A stretch of DNA of 64,000 nt from Allacma fusca. Taxonomy: Eukaryota; Arthropoda; Collembola; Symphypleona; Sminthuridae. The translations under genes and the position numbers were made by a program. Position 1 is the first letter of the stretch, and every line of letters starts with the position of its first letter. The DNA lies in assembly GCA_947179485.1 (NCBI GenBank), contig OX359247.1, positions 41,950,801 to 42,014,800 of the forward strand. Direction: 5' to 3'. Positions 50,031 to 63,372 of the stretch are shown piece after piece. The notes beneath the pieces were generated by a model. It was not told the DNA's origin, searched no databases, and saw only the letters and a list, made by a program, of their open reading frames with translations.

Positions 50031-53000
50031 TTTACAGGTCCTGCTCAAGCGTTGTAAGCTCCAACAATCTTGTAATATCGAATTTGAAGAAGAAAAAAAA
50101 TTAGAACACTATTTCAACATTTCAAAGCATGTGAATATTCACCCTAAATCTAAATAATTCTAGGTATCTCATCACTACACACCACATGTAAAGAAATTTG
50201 TAAATCAGAATACTTTACAGAAAATAATGGATTTTTAAAAATGCCTAATTGAACACATTCAAATTAGTTTGCAGCTCTCAATTAATTTCTCTGTAAGGGA
50301 TAGAGTATCATCCATTCATATTAGCGCTAATTATTTTAATTTATAATTTAAAAAATAACTATACCTTCTGAAGTTAGCTGAACTCCAACAATTTGAATCT
50401 TTAAAATATTAAAAGATTTTTCGCAAAGATCACACACAATTGTGTTAATAAACACGGATAATTAACTCTTAGACAGAAAAATCACACACAGCACACAACG
50501 TGGTCCGAACTCCGAACCACACGCATGGATAGAATATGGAATCACTCAGTGTTAAACCTTCTATAACAAGATCCGCAAAATAAAAAACATGCTGTAAAAA
50601 CTCGCGGGAATAAAAGAACTTTAAATACAAAATTCCCACGTTCCCAGAAATGCGCGCGTCTCCGGACGTGTATCACGGTTATTGGGGATGGGAAAGTCTA
50701 ATAATTAGTCTATTTATACGATTGCAGTGTTTACCAGTTATTACGATACTTAATCCTTATTTCCTTTAAAGAGTTTAATTCACTGTTTTTTTATAACTCA
50801 ACTGTTTCCCTTTTTTTTTAATTAGTGACTTTAATGCAGACAAATTTACTACAAAATTTGATGAGTTCCTCTCCTTTACTTTCCTGCTACATATACTTAA
50901 TACTTATATAGAGTTTTTAGCGACTCATTGTTTCCACCGGCGAAATGAACCTGAAAGTTCCTATTAAGTGGTGTCTGGTTCTTCCTTAAGCATAGGGTTA
51001 AACTGGGCGAGATATGCAACGAGATTTCGGGTTGCCGTTTCATTTCGACCAATAGAGTAACAGTAACATTTGACTTTAGTAGCAAAACTCATGGGCTTTT
51101 TGGTAGGGGTGCGTTCGATACCAACTCATCGAGTGATTTTACGGCAAAATCTGACTTTCTAAACGTTCATAAAATTTGGAGAAATCGTGGGTTTCCTTTT
51201 ATTTGGGATGTTTTAAGTTTGTTGAATATTTGTGTCTTTGTTTTTAAGCGTGTACAAACCACAAAAAATCTACATTTTCTGTAAGGCTTTTGTACATATG
51301 GCTACTGAAAATTTAATGCTAAAATGTATTTAAAATTCACAATTTAGAATAACTTTGTTTCTGTAAAATCACGTCATGTGTTAGTAACGAACGCATCTCT
51401 CCGAAGAAGGCCACGAGTTTTCGTATACTAGAACCGAATCTGACTTGCACTTTATATGTTCACATTGAACAAGTATCCTACATCTAGTAAAATATGTAGC
51501 CCCCTTTAACCCTATGCTTAAGCAATGTACTTAAATTGGAATCTGGAGCAATCTTTTAAAAACATACGCAGACTTATTTATAAACGGAATGAAATGTAAA
51601 GCTCCAGGTAGAGAGAGATGTTATGCAGACAAGAGAGGACACAAGGACTAATCCATGGACATAATCTCATCCGAATATCAGTAGTCGCAGTATATACAAA
51701 TACGCCGATTCATCTTACGAATCATTATCAATGTACGCACAAGGCGCACACTACTCCTACTAACACTTTCAAGAATGCGCAAAATGCCTCCAAACCTCGG
51801 ATTTATAAAAGACTAACGCCTGTCCTTTGTACCTACAACAGCGCATCAACCGCTTGTGTTATCATGTGTTTAAATGTGATCTATTTAAATTCCCTGAAGT
51901 CAAATGGATAACCCGATCTTCTCCAAAATCAACAGTTTTCTGTCACATTACGTACTGTATGTCTCCAAACAGTTAGAACTGTGCGGTGACAGTGGTTCCG
52001 CAGTTATCGCGAGGACGGACACGCAGACATCCAGACATCAAAACGATAACAATAGAGAGCGTCGTTTCACTTTGCCCTTAAAAGATAATATTTAATAATT
52101 TTGCCAGGCTCACAATTCAACTTGTATAAGCCGTAAAAAAATGCAATATAGTACTTAATGCCTACATTGGATATTTATTCAAGTAAATTAATCATTTTAA
52201 TTTGAGGTAATTTAACAGACATCAATCGAATATCCTTCTGCTCTGAGGATATTTGAAGAAATTAGTCCGGAAGTATTAACAAGCACACGAGACTGTCCTT
52301 TACAAGCGCACCTATGGATCTGGAATGAATTTTGACATTTAGGAATAAGTTAACGACCGTGCAACAAGGGCTGGTACGCACTGTCCGCTATTATCTATCA
52401 CCTGCTCTTAGGAATTCCAAGAACTTTTAAATTGTGGGTTAAATTAAATTCCTGTTTTTTTATATAGGATCCTATAGATAGACATGAACTTATCATTGCT
52501 TATGTATTTAAACTTGTGTCTTGTACGTATAGTCTCACAGTGTGTCATACACATGCACAGCTTTACGACTTGATTTGAAGTCAGATTTTTAAACAGCGTT
52601 AGCAGAGTTCAAATACGTTCATCTTTTTTAAACACCCTATGAAACCTACACCTGTTTCAAACTAAAGTATTAAATAACTGTAGTCTGTACTGTATTGTTA
52701 TAAGGCTACATAAATAATTATTACAAATACGGAAATTCAAAGCTGCTGTGTACACTTATACTCAGTGACCACATTTCCTCTGGGACTTTATACTTTAACG
52801 AAGGAACAGTTATCATCTTGCGGTCCACATTCAACGGTCTAGTAAACTCAAGTCAGAACCAAACCAAGCCCAACCTCTTTAAACGTATCTAAAATATCCA
52901 CATGAATAAAAAATCAAACTGAGAGCTAAGAAGAAAGTTCCTACAAAGTATCCACTCCATTGAACAAGATTAGATCCCAAACTTGTGGTAGATATTGGGC

Positions 53001-53959
53001 AAGTATTCAAAAAGAATTTTTTGTGAAAGTAGTGTAAGTATGTGAATATAATTTTAGTTTCGCTACTTTAATGTATTATTATGTATTCTGAGGGGTATTG
53101 TAATAGTGGTTTTAACTTTTATTATTATTTTCGATTGTTGTGTTTGTGGGTTTAGGGCTCGTGTTAAATTATTGGCTATGGGATACAAAAAATTTGCATG
53201 GGATTTATGGATTTGTTAAATAAGTTTGTTAATGGGGATTCTGAATGGTGGCTGATTGTGGGTGCTAAAATAATTTGTATACTTTACAGATTGCATCATC
53301 ACACTTCTACACTTGACGGAGCCTTGGTTCAGATTGTGAGGAGATAATTGACTATAAATTATTCGCACACATGGGAATTCCAATCGTGCTTGTGGCAGTC
53401 CGGCCGTGAAGTCGAATCTGTTTGAACTGATGATCAATCATCTAGGAAGATCGTATATGTGCTATTAGTGCATTTTAAATGTGGCTTCTCCAAGCTCTAC
53501 ATTGATTCAGCTTTTTCAGAGTACTTCGGCATTCTGTTGTAAGTGAGGGTAGAGGGGATTGTTACTTGTTACGTTGTTAGTGGAAGTACTTATGAAATTT
53601 AATGTCATTTTGTTATTTGACAATGCGGATTTTGTTACGAATGTTTGAAATAATTGTGGGGTTTTTATTGATCAACAGACTAACGCTCAATGCATCCATT
53701 ACATGAGTATTGGGAAGGAAAAAGAAGGAAGTTGCTACTTCAGAGAACAGCTGTTAGCGGCAACGGCACATACCAGAACCAAGTTCCTACAAAATACCCA
53801 CAACAGAGCTACAGTGAAAAGTTTCAGACAAAATTCACTTTGACTATAAGTATATGACTGACGGGGTTGCGGGAATAGTGTAAAATATAAGTTGTAACTG
53901 AATTTTTGTTATTACAAAATTAGGGCAGGGAAGGGAAGAAGGGTGTCTTTAACCCGGAC
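50031..53959. other. Long spacer between divergent DDX51 and FICD genes
   Basis: About 3.9 kb with promoters of both genes. It carries one inverted-repeat element (50985-51522). Near 52928 and 53787 two related stretches (AGTTCCTACAAA plus a TACCCAC/TATCCAC-like continuation) suggest a local duplication or alternative 5' exons of FICD. No other gene supported. Confidence 0.4.
50985..51522. mobile_element. Inverted-repeat element with 18-bp ends and TTAA at the borders
   Basis: CTTAAGCATAGGGTTAAA at 50985-51002 is matched by its exact reverse complement at 51505-51522. Inside is a second, imperfect inverted pair (TGCGTTCGATACCAAC at 51110-51125 against GTTAGTAACGAACGCA at 51380-51395). TTAA at both borders is reminiscent of piggyBac-type insertion. 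No transposase, so non-autonomous. Confidence 0.7.
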
Positions 53960-55675
53960 ATGTGGTACTTTAAAATGGTTAATTGGTTTTCGAATGAGTC
54001 GGGTTTGGAAAAAGTTAGTGGAATTAGTTACGATGACTTGAAAGCGACTAGTGATAGTGTGAAGAAGAATGTGGTGATTGTTTCGAGGAAGCCCAGTATT
54101 CGTAATCCAGATGAATATATTAAAATATCACGGAAGAGAATGAATGCGTTTGTACTCACGATTGTGTTTCTTATGGGAGTGCTCTGTGCACTCCTACTGG
54201 GATTCCTACAAACAGATAACCCAGGTCGGCAGAAAACATTTCAACCACTTCCTCTTGTGGAACATATCCCTGTTGGGGAAGACAATGAGTACCTTGTAGA
54301 GTTAGGAAGCGGGCTGGGCATTCGGATTGATCCGGATGCAGAATGTGAGGGCGATAATCCTTTAGGTAAGGAATTTTATTCTATTTAGGAGACTTGGCTA
54401 AATTAAATTGCTAATGTTCCAAAAGCTTTGTAAATTAATTTTAGCTTTTGTTACAATCAATCGATTTACCTAATGTGTAATCTGGGATTTTGAGTTGTAT
54501 TTAAAATTTAAGTGTTGTCTTTTGCAGGTTTAGAACTGGAAGCGATCTCAGCTATTAATGTAGCCCTTGAAATGAAGGAGAAAGGAAAGATTACTAAAGC
54601 ACAAAAACTGTTCCAACATGCAATGGCGCTCTGCCCGCGACATCCGGACATCTTAATAAACTATGGAGAATTTTTTGAAACGTCTCGACAAGACTACCTC
54701 ATGGCGGACCAACTGTACCAACAGGCTCTTACGTTTTCACCCGGTAATACTAAAGCTTTAACTAACCGAAAGCGAACATCTCCGGTTGTGGAAGAGCTGG
54801 ATGAGCGCCGTCTGGAGCGCATTGATGAAAAGCGGGATATTTTAATTCAAATGCCAGAGTCCAGCGCTGCTTTAAAACGAGTTAAGAAAGAAGCGTATTT
54901 TCAACAACTCTACCATACTGCGGGTATAGAAGGAAATACAATGACCTTGTCAGAAACTAGATTTATTCTCGAAACCCGATTGGCGGTTGGTGGGAAGAGT
55001 ATAATGGAACACAATGAAATTCTGGGTTTGGATGCTGCCATGAAATTCATTAATTCAAGCCTGGTGAATCGAATTGGAAAAATCACCGTTGACGATATTT
55101 TGAATATTCACAAGCATTTGATGGGCTTCGTGGACCCAGCGGATGCAGGGAGGTTCCGGCAGACACAAGTTTACGTTGGTGGACATACGCCACCGCCGCC
55201 AAAAATAATTCCAGAAAGTATTCAGCAGTTAATTCAATGGCTAAATTCTGAAGAAGCTCTTCAACTTCACCCGATTCACTATGCTGCGATCGCTCATTAC
55301 AAATTAGTTTATATACATCCATTCACTGATGGCAATGGCAGGACCAGTCGCCTACTAATGAATTGGGTACTGATGCAGGCCGGCTATCCTCCAGTTATCA
55401 TCCGGAAGCAAGATCGGCAGCTGTACTACAGTCATTTAGACACAGCCAACAAAGGAGATATTCGGCCCTTCATTCGCTTTATTGCAGATTGCACAGAGAA
55501 GACTGTAGATGTGTATTTATGGGCAACTCGGGAACTAGGTCATATTCAAATGCTAGCAGGATCCGACTCGGAGGATGAATCAGACACTAGGGAAAAACCT
55601 GAAAAAATTCAAAAGCAACAGAACAAAGAAAGTGCAAGTGTCAATCCATCGTCTGAGTCCTTTGAAGATTTGTAA
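53960..55675 (+). CDS. Ficd: Fic-domain protein adenylyltransferase/de-AMPylase FICD (517 aa)
   Basis: ER type II membrane enzyme that AMPylates and de-AMPylates the chaperone BiP (known for the family). Exons: 53960-54365 and 54528-55675; sum 1554 nt, in frame. Residues 1-61 are cytosolic, the TM lies at about 62-83 (FVLTIVFLMGVLCALLLGFL), followed by a lumenal segment and TPR repeats (about 137-200, AISAINVALEMKEKGK; RHPDILINYGEFFE). The inhibitory helix is TAGIEGNTMTL with the regulatory Glu at about 270. The Fic catalytic motif HPFTDGNGRTSR is at about 399, with catalytic His, metal Asp and anion-hole Gly/Asn all present. Two Met codons near the start (positions 1 and 6) are both possible. 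The C-tail is acidic and Ser-rich and has no clear KDEL. All key residues are intact. AATAAA at 56279-56284. Confidence 0.95.
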
Positions 55676-56822
55676 CAGAACATCAATTGTTCTGTATATA
55701 TATATATTTATCTATGTTTGTGTTTTGCTGAAATCCTAGATTTCGCAATTTTGTAATGTGTCAGCTCTAAATTGTCATAATTCAAGTTTAATAGCCATAA
55801 ATATTGGTGCTCCGGCGTTAAGGAACCTCAACCGTCACGGATAATTTGCCTTCATCTTCAAACTGTTCACACCGTAATCTCTTAGCTTTATAACAACAAT
55901 TTCGGCCATGGCCTCGATACTTGTGATGTGATGTCACTTATTTTTTTTATAATTATATATTTTACCTCTCAACGGTATAAATTTGAATAGATTTTATTTA
56001 TTTTATTAACATTATACAGTCTACGTATTTTAATTCTTTGATCTTTCGTTTTTGTTCATAACAGCAAAGATTGAATGCAATGATATTACAAAAATAATGC
56101 AGTTGTTTTTTTAGAAGCTAATACTTTTGAAGCGTGCGCATAGAGTAATGAGAAATATCTATAATTAATACAATTCCTTGATTTTCTTAATTTTGTTACC
56201 AAACAAAAACGAGCTCAAGTTTTCCATTGTAATTACATATGAGATACACATTTCACATGATGAAATTCTAATGCATTGAATAAAGCTGCAGTTATAACAT
56301 TAAATCTAAACCAGGAAAATTAATGTATAATATTCCATGTCAATATTATTGCTTGTATCTTTCCTAATATAAAATAATCTAAATCGTTGCGATGCATAAT
56401 ACAACAACTTTTTGTATTTTGTGAGGTGGCCTTAAAAACTTCGGCATTTTATTTTTTTCTAAACTTAAATACAATAAATAATTTTTAAATAAATTTCACT
56501 TTACGTATTTGAAAGTGAGTAATCTCATGCTTGCATTAGCCAAACTTAAATCCTTGAACATTAAAAGCTTAAACTTTTAACGCAATTTACTCCGTGCTAA
56601 AATTCAACTAACAGTAAGACTAAATTTAATAATCCATTCAATACAAGCCAACATCATGCTTTTAAAGCATGATGCTAAAATATTTACTCATTTCAGTATG
56701 GGTCGAGGTTACTTTACGCAAACCAGAAATCATTATCTACTGTTTTGAACAGAGTAGTGAGTTATAATTGAAAAATAAACTTTTCGGCCATTAAAAGTTT
56801 TAAAACTACAAAGAATTCAGCC
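55676..56822. other. 3' UTR of FICD and spacer before the acyl-CoA synthetase
   Basis: AT-rich sequence of about 1.1 kb with poly(A) signals (56279-56284 and further right). A short perfect hairpin CATCATGCTTTTAAAGCATGATG lies around 56651-56673. No gene. Confidence 0.55.
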
Positions 56823-59800
56823 ATGCAGTTGAAATTGATTATGAATGCTTTTGAGACCTTGAGAATAAAATTCCCATTAAGACCTCTGCTCGTTCCCGTT
56901 CCCATGCCTCAACGAATAGCATATCGAAGTAACACTACTACTAGCACGAATGACTACATTCTCAAACATCCGACGACCTCATCTGTAAATCCCATTGTTG
57001 GTGCGACACTTCCAGAGATTTTGTGGTCCAACCTGAGTAAATTCGAGTCCCTGCCAGCTTATGCAAGTGCTAATGCTAATTGCTAATACTGTAATAAATG
57101 TAATTTGTACAGTAGCGTAAATATTTGATCACGCCAAATTATGGTTTCCAAAATTTAGGAACGAAGTAAGTACAGTAAAATCTAGTTATATGACGTTCAC
57201 CAGGTCTATGCCAAGCACTGTCTTGGAATGGATTGTGATAATGTAAATGGATAGTGGGACAGAGTAAAAATATATACGTCCGCTGTAACGAGAAATCAAT
57301 TATAAGTTGGTGCTCATATTAAATACATTTTGCTGCATTCTTTGGTAACAAAACCATCCATTTTAACACGTACACAGGAATGCGCTGAAAGCGGCCGTAA
57401 ATACACTCATCATGAGGTTTACAAACTCAGTCGAAATTTTGCAACGTCCCTATTACATTCAGGGCTGAGCCAAAACGATGTTGTTGGTATCATCTTACCA
57501 AATACTCCCGAGTATCCCATTGCAATCATAGGCATTTGGTCCGCGGGCCTCATTGCAACAACAGTCAATCCTATTTACACCCAAGGTTTTTATTTCTATC
57601 AAAACCACTCACAGCCCTGAATCTGACAACATATGATTTTATCACAATTTAATTTTCAGATGAAATAGCACATCAGCTTAATTGCAGTGGCGCTAAAGCA
57701 GTTGTGACGACCAATAATTGTTTGCCAATCCTCCAAAATATCCAACGGAGCGAAGGAAGTTGTTTAAGACTAATCATAGTTGTATCGACACCGGCACCCC
57801 CTAGATGGGCTCATTCGTTTTTTGACATGACAAAAACCAAAGTGGACGAAAACATCCTGCTGAAAAGTTCGGGTGGATTTGACGCTCGAGAACAAATTGC
57901 GGCAATTCCATACTCCAGTGGTACGACTGGTATTTGCAAAGGGGTTATGCTGACGCATTCTAATCTTGCCACAAATCTCCTACAATTCAATAGTCCTGGA
58001 ATTGAGAGTGTTAAACTGAGCGACGGAAATCTAGAAAGTCAGGAACGAACGATTGGAGTATTGCCTTTCTTCCATTCTTATGGGATGACATGTGTCCTCA
58101 ATACTTGCACGTACAAAGGAGCTCATTGCGTATCCTTACCTTCATTTCATAAAGACGTTTTTGTTAAAATATTCAGAGAACATAAGGTAATAATAACCGT
58201 AGCGTACTCATCAGCTAAAAGCAATTTTATTCAAAAACATTTTTTGAAGGAGCACATGCATTTGGTCAGTGCAGGAGCAAAATCGGCTTCTATTATAATC
58301 AAAATGATGTACATGCAGTTTGAAGCAAAATTTACTAATTGTAAATTGAAAATTAAAGGCAAATGAGATGGATGTATTTTTTTATAAAACAAACCGAACT
58401 ACTTTTTATCAGGCAATTATAGGTTTTATACTAAAGTAGATAACGTCGCTGAAGAGGCAAAATGGACTAAGTGCAATTTCGACTAGAAGCAAAATGGTCT
58501 ACATGCCTTTTTCCTTAAAGGCAAAACGGAATAGTTGCAAACCTTTTTCCTTAAAGGCAAACCGGAATAGTTGCCAACCTTTTTCCTTAAAGGCAAACCG
58601 GAATAGTTGCAAGCCTTTTTCCTTAAAGGCAAAACGGAATAGTTGCAAGCCTTTTTCCTTAAAGGCAAAACGGAATAGTTGCAAGCCTTCATAAAAGCAA
58701 AATGAACTACATGCAGTTTTTACTAAAAGCAAAATGTTCTACATGTGTGTGTACTTTCATAATGGCCATTCTGCTTTAAAGCGAAATTGTATGTAGACTA
58801 TTTTGCTTTTAGACGAAATTGTAAGTAGACCATATTGATTTTAAAACTTGATGCATCTATTCCACTTTGCATTTAGTGAAACTGCATGTAGACCATTTTG
58901 ATTTTAATCGAAAATGCATGTATTCCATTTTGCCTCTTCAGCGACGATATCGTCGCTGAAGAGGCAAAATGGACTAAGTGCAATTTCGATTAGAAGCAAA
59001 ATGGTCTACATGCCTTTTTCCTTAAAGGCAAAATGGAATAGTTGCAAGCCTTCATAAAAGCAAAATGAACTACATGCAGTTTTCACTAAAAGCAAAATGT
59101 TCTACATATTCCATTTTGCCTCTTCAGCGACGATATGTACTTATTGTTAGTTAATTTTGCTTCTAATTGAAAATGCATGTAGTCCAAGTTTCATCATCAC
59201 TGAAGATTTGTTTTTGATACAGCCAACAAGCGCCAACTTAGTGACACCTCTTCTAAGCATAATAGTCAACTCCCCTGAATTTACAAAAAAGGAATTTGAA
59301 ACAGTGAACGCAGTAGTTCTGGGAGCAGCTCCAGTTGGAAAAGCTCTCGTGGACCAATTTTTAAAAAAAGCTGGGAAATACATTTTTATACAAGAAGGCT
59401 ATGGAATGACAGAGTCTTCTCCTGTTACTTTTCTAACCCCTCTAACGAGCAGAAATAAAAAGCTGGGTTCTATTGGACAACCAGTACCCACAACACTCGC
59501 AAAAATTGTTGACGCTCATAACGGAGATATGAAGGGTCCTAATGAAAGAGGAGAATTATGGGTCAAAGGACCACAGATTATGAAAGGCTATTGGAAAAAT
59601 GAGAAAGCAACAAGGGAAATCGTTGACAAGGACGGATGGTTGCACACGGGCGACATTGGATACTTTGACAACGACGGATATGTTTTCTTAGTCGATCGAA
59701 TGAAGGAACTCATCAAAGTTAAGGGTTTTCAAGTTGCTCCATCAGAACTTGAGGATTTATTGAGGAGAATCCCCAAAGTTGCGGATTGTGCAGTCATTGG

Positions 59801-60026
59801 AGTTAACATTATTAAAGTAGGGGAAGCTCCTCGGGCTTACGTTGTTAAAAAAGATAATTCTTTGACGGAGGAAGAAATTCATGCATTTATTAAGGATAAA
59901 GCTGCATCATACAAACAACTCACTGGAGGGATTGAGTTCGTAAAAGAAATTCCCAAAAGTTCAGCGGGAAAAATTTTAAGAAGAATTATAAAGGAAGAAT
60001 ATGTGAGGAAGCAAAATATTAAATAA
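56823..60026 (+). CDS. 4-coumarate-CoA-ligase/luciferase-like acyl-CoA synthetase (592 aa)
   Basis: ANL-superfamily enzyme expected to activate a carboxylic acid with ATP and CoA. Exons: 56823-57062, 57378-57585, 57660-58186, 59223-60026; sum 1779 nt, in frame. Intron 1 is GC-AG (TAT|GCAAGT). Domain order: N-terminal half with SGRKYTHHE and VNPIYT|DEIAHQL; ATP-binding motif SSGTTGICKGVMLTHSN near 233-250 (a Cys where Pro is usual); FFHSYGM; GYGMTE near 384; GDIGYFDNDGY near 468; catalytic Lys region SSAGKILRR near 575. The C-terminus ends RKQNIK with no SKL-type peroxisomal signal, whereas many insect relatives have one. The basic, acid-poor N-terminal extension could be a mitochondrial presequence. 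Intron 3 holds a foldback element. Substrate unknown; no basis to claim light emission. Confidence 0.9.
58444..58946. mobile_element. Foldback-type inverted-repeat element, copy 1
   Basis: In intron 3 of the acyl-CoA synthetase. The ends are GTCGCTGAAGAGGCAAAA and its inverse. The left arm is made of iterated units of about 33-36 bp beginning GCAAAA(T/C)GG, including five near-identical 36-bp copies at about 58505-58684. The right arm consists of diverged units in inverted orientation (TAGACCATTTTGATTTTAA-like). This architecture, arms of short tandem units facing each other, is that of foldback elements. No coding function; frames on both strands of the 36-bp run are artefacts. Confidence 0.75.
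58951..59132. mobile_element. Foldback-type inverted-repeat element, copy 2 (short)
   Basis: Directly follows copy 1 after ATAT, with the same terminal sequence and the same first units. It has only one of the 36-bp units and lacks the long right arm. It ends at 59132, again followed by ATAT. It may be an internal-deletion derivative of copy 1. A stray unit remains at about 59157-59188. Confidence 0.7.
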
Positions 60027-63000
60027 TTTTAAGTGGGCATCCATAATATAGTGAATTAAGAAATTACATTTAATTATTTTTTGGAAGTTCTGAGCTTAGT
60101 TTTATAAAATCATTGCACTAACAACAGGTATTATTTGTAATAAAATTTTGCTTTAAGTTACAACAGTTAAGAAACTTCAATAATAATTATTATTACACTA
60201 GAAATCGAGAAAGGTACAGCATTGGCATGCCTTCCCTTTTCCTCGTGTAGATTGAAACTAATTTCGTGCAGTTTAATAAAAAACGGGATCGGGCCAGACT
60301 TTTATTACATTACAGATTTTCAGGAATTTTTGAATTCCTCTTCCTGACCAGGAAATCGCCCCTGCCCCTTTGTGTCATCATCATAACTTCTTGTCATTCA
60401 CAGCCCCGTTTTTGATAAAGTAATAAAAGACTGATCCCTATGCATCTATTTAGGTCTAATATCTGCAAAACTGTCTGTCAGCAGATCTGAACGTTTTTAT
60501 CTACCGACCCGGTAGAATGCCTACATTGAGATAAAAACGCTTGAAGTTATTGCCATCTTCCAAACTAGACATGCTTAAGAGAACAAAGTTAAAATAATTC
60601 GCTCGACCGTGTTTAAAGAACCAAAAGAATTCGAAATGTCCATATGCGCATTCTTATTGTATGAAGGCACATGGGAAAATATTTTGCGGATTTTGAAACC
60701 ATCCTCGTTGTTTTTCTAAAACTTTATTTATTTCAAAAACTGTTTATTATTATTTTTACACCGTAAATTAATTATGATGGCTAATTATTTAACATGATTA
60801 ATAATTCCATGTTTCCATATAGTTGTTTTGCATTGTGAAGACAAGTCAAGGGGCACTGCCTCCTAGTTTTAGTAGTTCTCTCAAATCTTTTTTACTCTGA
60901 TGTTTTTCTAATAATTTAAGGACAATGATAATAATCACGCAAATTCCATATTAACTCAAAGCGGCAAACTCAAAGAGAGAAAAATTGATTCGTGCTTCAA
61001 AATACATTGTTCCTCATTTCCTAGTTGTGTATATGCTCGTCCATATTTCCTGGATATTCTTCGTCTCTAATTACTGACTAAAAATTACAAGACTTATGCG
61101 TTCCTTCTGGTAGGTGGAGGACGCAATAATAATTAGTTACAACAGCAATATCATCATTAGCATTGAAACGTTGTTGGTTATGGATTTTCGAAAGTTACAA
61201 TTTTCAAAGAGGTTTAAAAGGTATGGTAGCCTCCGACATATCATCTACACTGTGTAAATTGCACACAAACGTAATTTAACTGCAGCCAAAACTTCAGCAT
61301 ATTTTAAATACGATGTACGTACAAGTAACTACAGCATAGCTACGTATGTATATTATCTATGACATTGATATTTATTATACACCCAGTACATTTCAATTTA
61401 ATTAGCAACGTGTAGTCACACACGTTACGGTATAGGTTGGTTGGTCATCAGTCAGACCCGTGCACTGTATAATCAATTACATGAATTGCATGCATGCAGG
61501 TTTCTCATAATTGTGGCTATCATGTATATATAAGTACAGTTATTTAAAAAAAAAGATCGTACAGTAATAATAATCATATTTCGCACATAGTTCACATGCA
61601 TACAAGTATACAATAAAAACGTTAGAAAAAAAACTGGTACAAAATTCTCACTCTCGGAAATGTATGTATTTATATGTATGCTCATAGTTATCATCGTCGC
61701 AATTCTATCCACCTAGTTTTATCACACGAACGAACGAATATACTTACTTTATTTAAAATGCACACACATTCACAACATGCAAACCATTTATAATAATAAT
61801 TAATTAATCATTCAACCTGTGAAAAGACAAATCTACATGCGATTTTCACGGGTTGTTTCATCATCTACTCTTCATAGTTTAAATAAACAGGACAAACCTT
61901 CTAAAAATACCAAATTAGTCTTAATCTACAATCATTACAACAATTAGATGTATGCATACCTCGCCATAAATGCTACAGGTTTACATCATATGCGAGAACG
62001 AGAGAGAGACAGGGAGTATAATGATTAGTTCTACAGTTTAAATAGTTATTTAATTAATTATTGTTTCTCACAGGTCACATTTAATTACGTACATGACCTT
62101 CTGTCACTTTCTCCTTCACTTCCCTGCACACACTGTTGTTCTATACCTTGTTTAAATTGTAACATTTGCATTATTTTTTGGTAGAGGCTGAAATACCATT
62201 ACTCCATATGCAGTAGTATCTATTCATGTATTAGGTATGTGAAGTGACAGAGTTGAAAATGAAATTTTCCCGAAATAACTCGTATTTTCCGAGATCAGTA
62301 CTAAAAGACACTCCGATGTATATCTTACTACAGCATTACAACTTCTAATGTACAACTGTACAGTTTTTCAAAAAATGCGAAACTAAATGTTTTGATCTTT
62401 GTGTGTAAATGCATACAATGTTGCACAACCAAAAACTGTTTTTAAATCCAGTCTAAAAGATTATCTGATCGTACAGCGTTTACAGATACTTTAATAAAAA
62501 TAATTTGAGACACTTGTTAAATTGTTCTGCTTACATTTAAGGTGCCTAGAACCCAAGAAGTTAGTATCAACCATGCAGTCAAATTTACGAAGGCAAGGAT
62601 TTTAATGCAAATCATAACAGCGGTAGTAGCAATAATTAATTCAGTCAAGTTCAAAACAAACATGCATTGTAAATACATAAACAATTCTACCCTCGTTAGC
62701 GATTTATGGAAACATTGTTATGAAATTCCGGACTATTATAGTTGGAAAGGAAGAACAGAAAATGAATAAAAGAGAGAAACGGTGACGACCTGAATATTCG
62801 CCGGACATTCCCAGATTCATTACACTAATTATTATTCTACCCTTTTTTGCTGAACACTACTACACTGAAGACTACTTGGGTAAGAACGAGCTGTTAGACA
62901 CGAGAACCGATCAGTAAAACACATTTTCGAGTTGAAATACACAAATTTTTATGATTTTTACAAAAGTTATTTTCTACTGTAATCCCATTATATAAAACGA

Positions 63001-63372
63001 CGAGGGAAGAGAGAACGCTCTCACTATAAAATTAATAAAAAGAATAAATTATGTAAAGGGAATAAATTACAAGATTACTGGAGTAGTTTGTCTGTTGTTC
63101 TTCCCTAATAATGTTACATATTACTTTTGTATAGATGTCTAATTACGCCAGAACTGGATGTGAAAGTTTCGCTTGTCCAAAAACAACTACGAGAAGGTTA
63201 TTCCTTGTTTGGTGAAATAGCCGAGGTGTTCCTTCTCGCCATGATGTCAGGAGCATCAATAAGCAGTAAAGTAAATATGTTGCAGTATGCTTAACGGATG
63301 AAGATATTCCTTGTATTATTGTGAAGTGTGTAGTGGACTGGGAATTAATGACGGGGTAGGGGAAGAAAGATT
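60027..63372. other. Long spacer between acyl-CoA synthetase and kinesin-13
   Basis: About 3.3 kb. AATAAA at 60139-60144 serves the acyl-CoA synthetase. A nested inverted repeat lies at 60492-60539 (CGTTTTTATCT..AGATAAAAACG, with CTACCGACCCGGTAG inside). A short GA-rich run occurs near 61990-62010. The right part is presumably 3' UTR of the kinesin gene. No other gene supported. Confidence 0.45.

Noticed and set aside
58494..58732. 12-residue tandem repeat proteins on both strands
   Set aside because: They arise from the 36-bp units (a multiple of three) of an intronic foldback element, so frames stay open by arithmetic.
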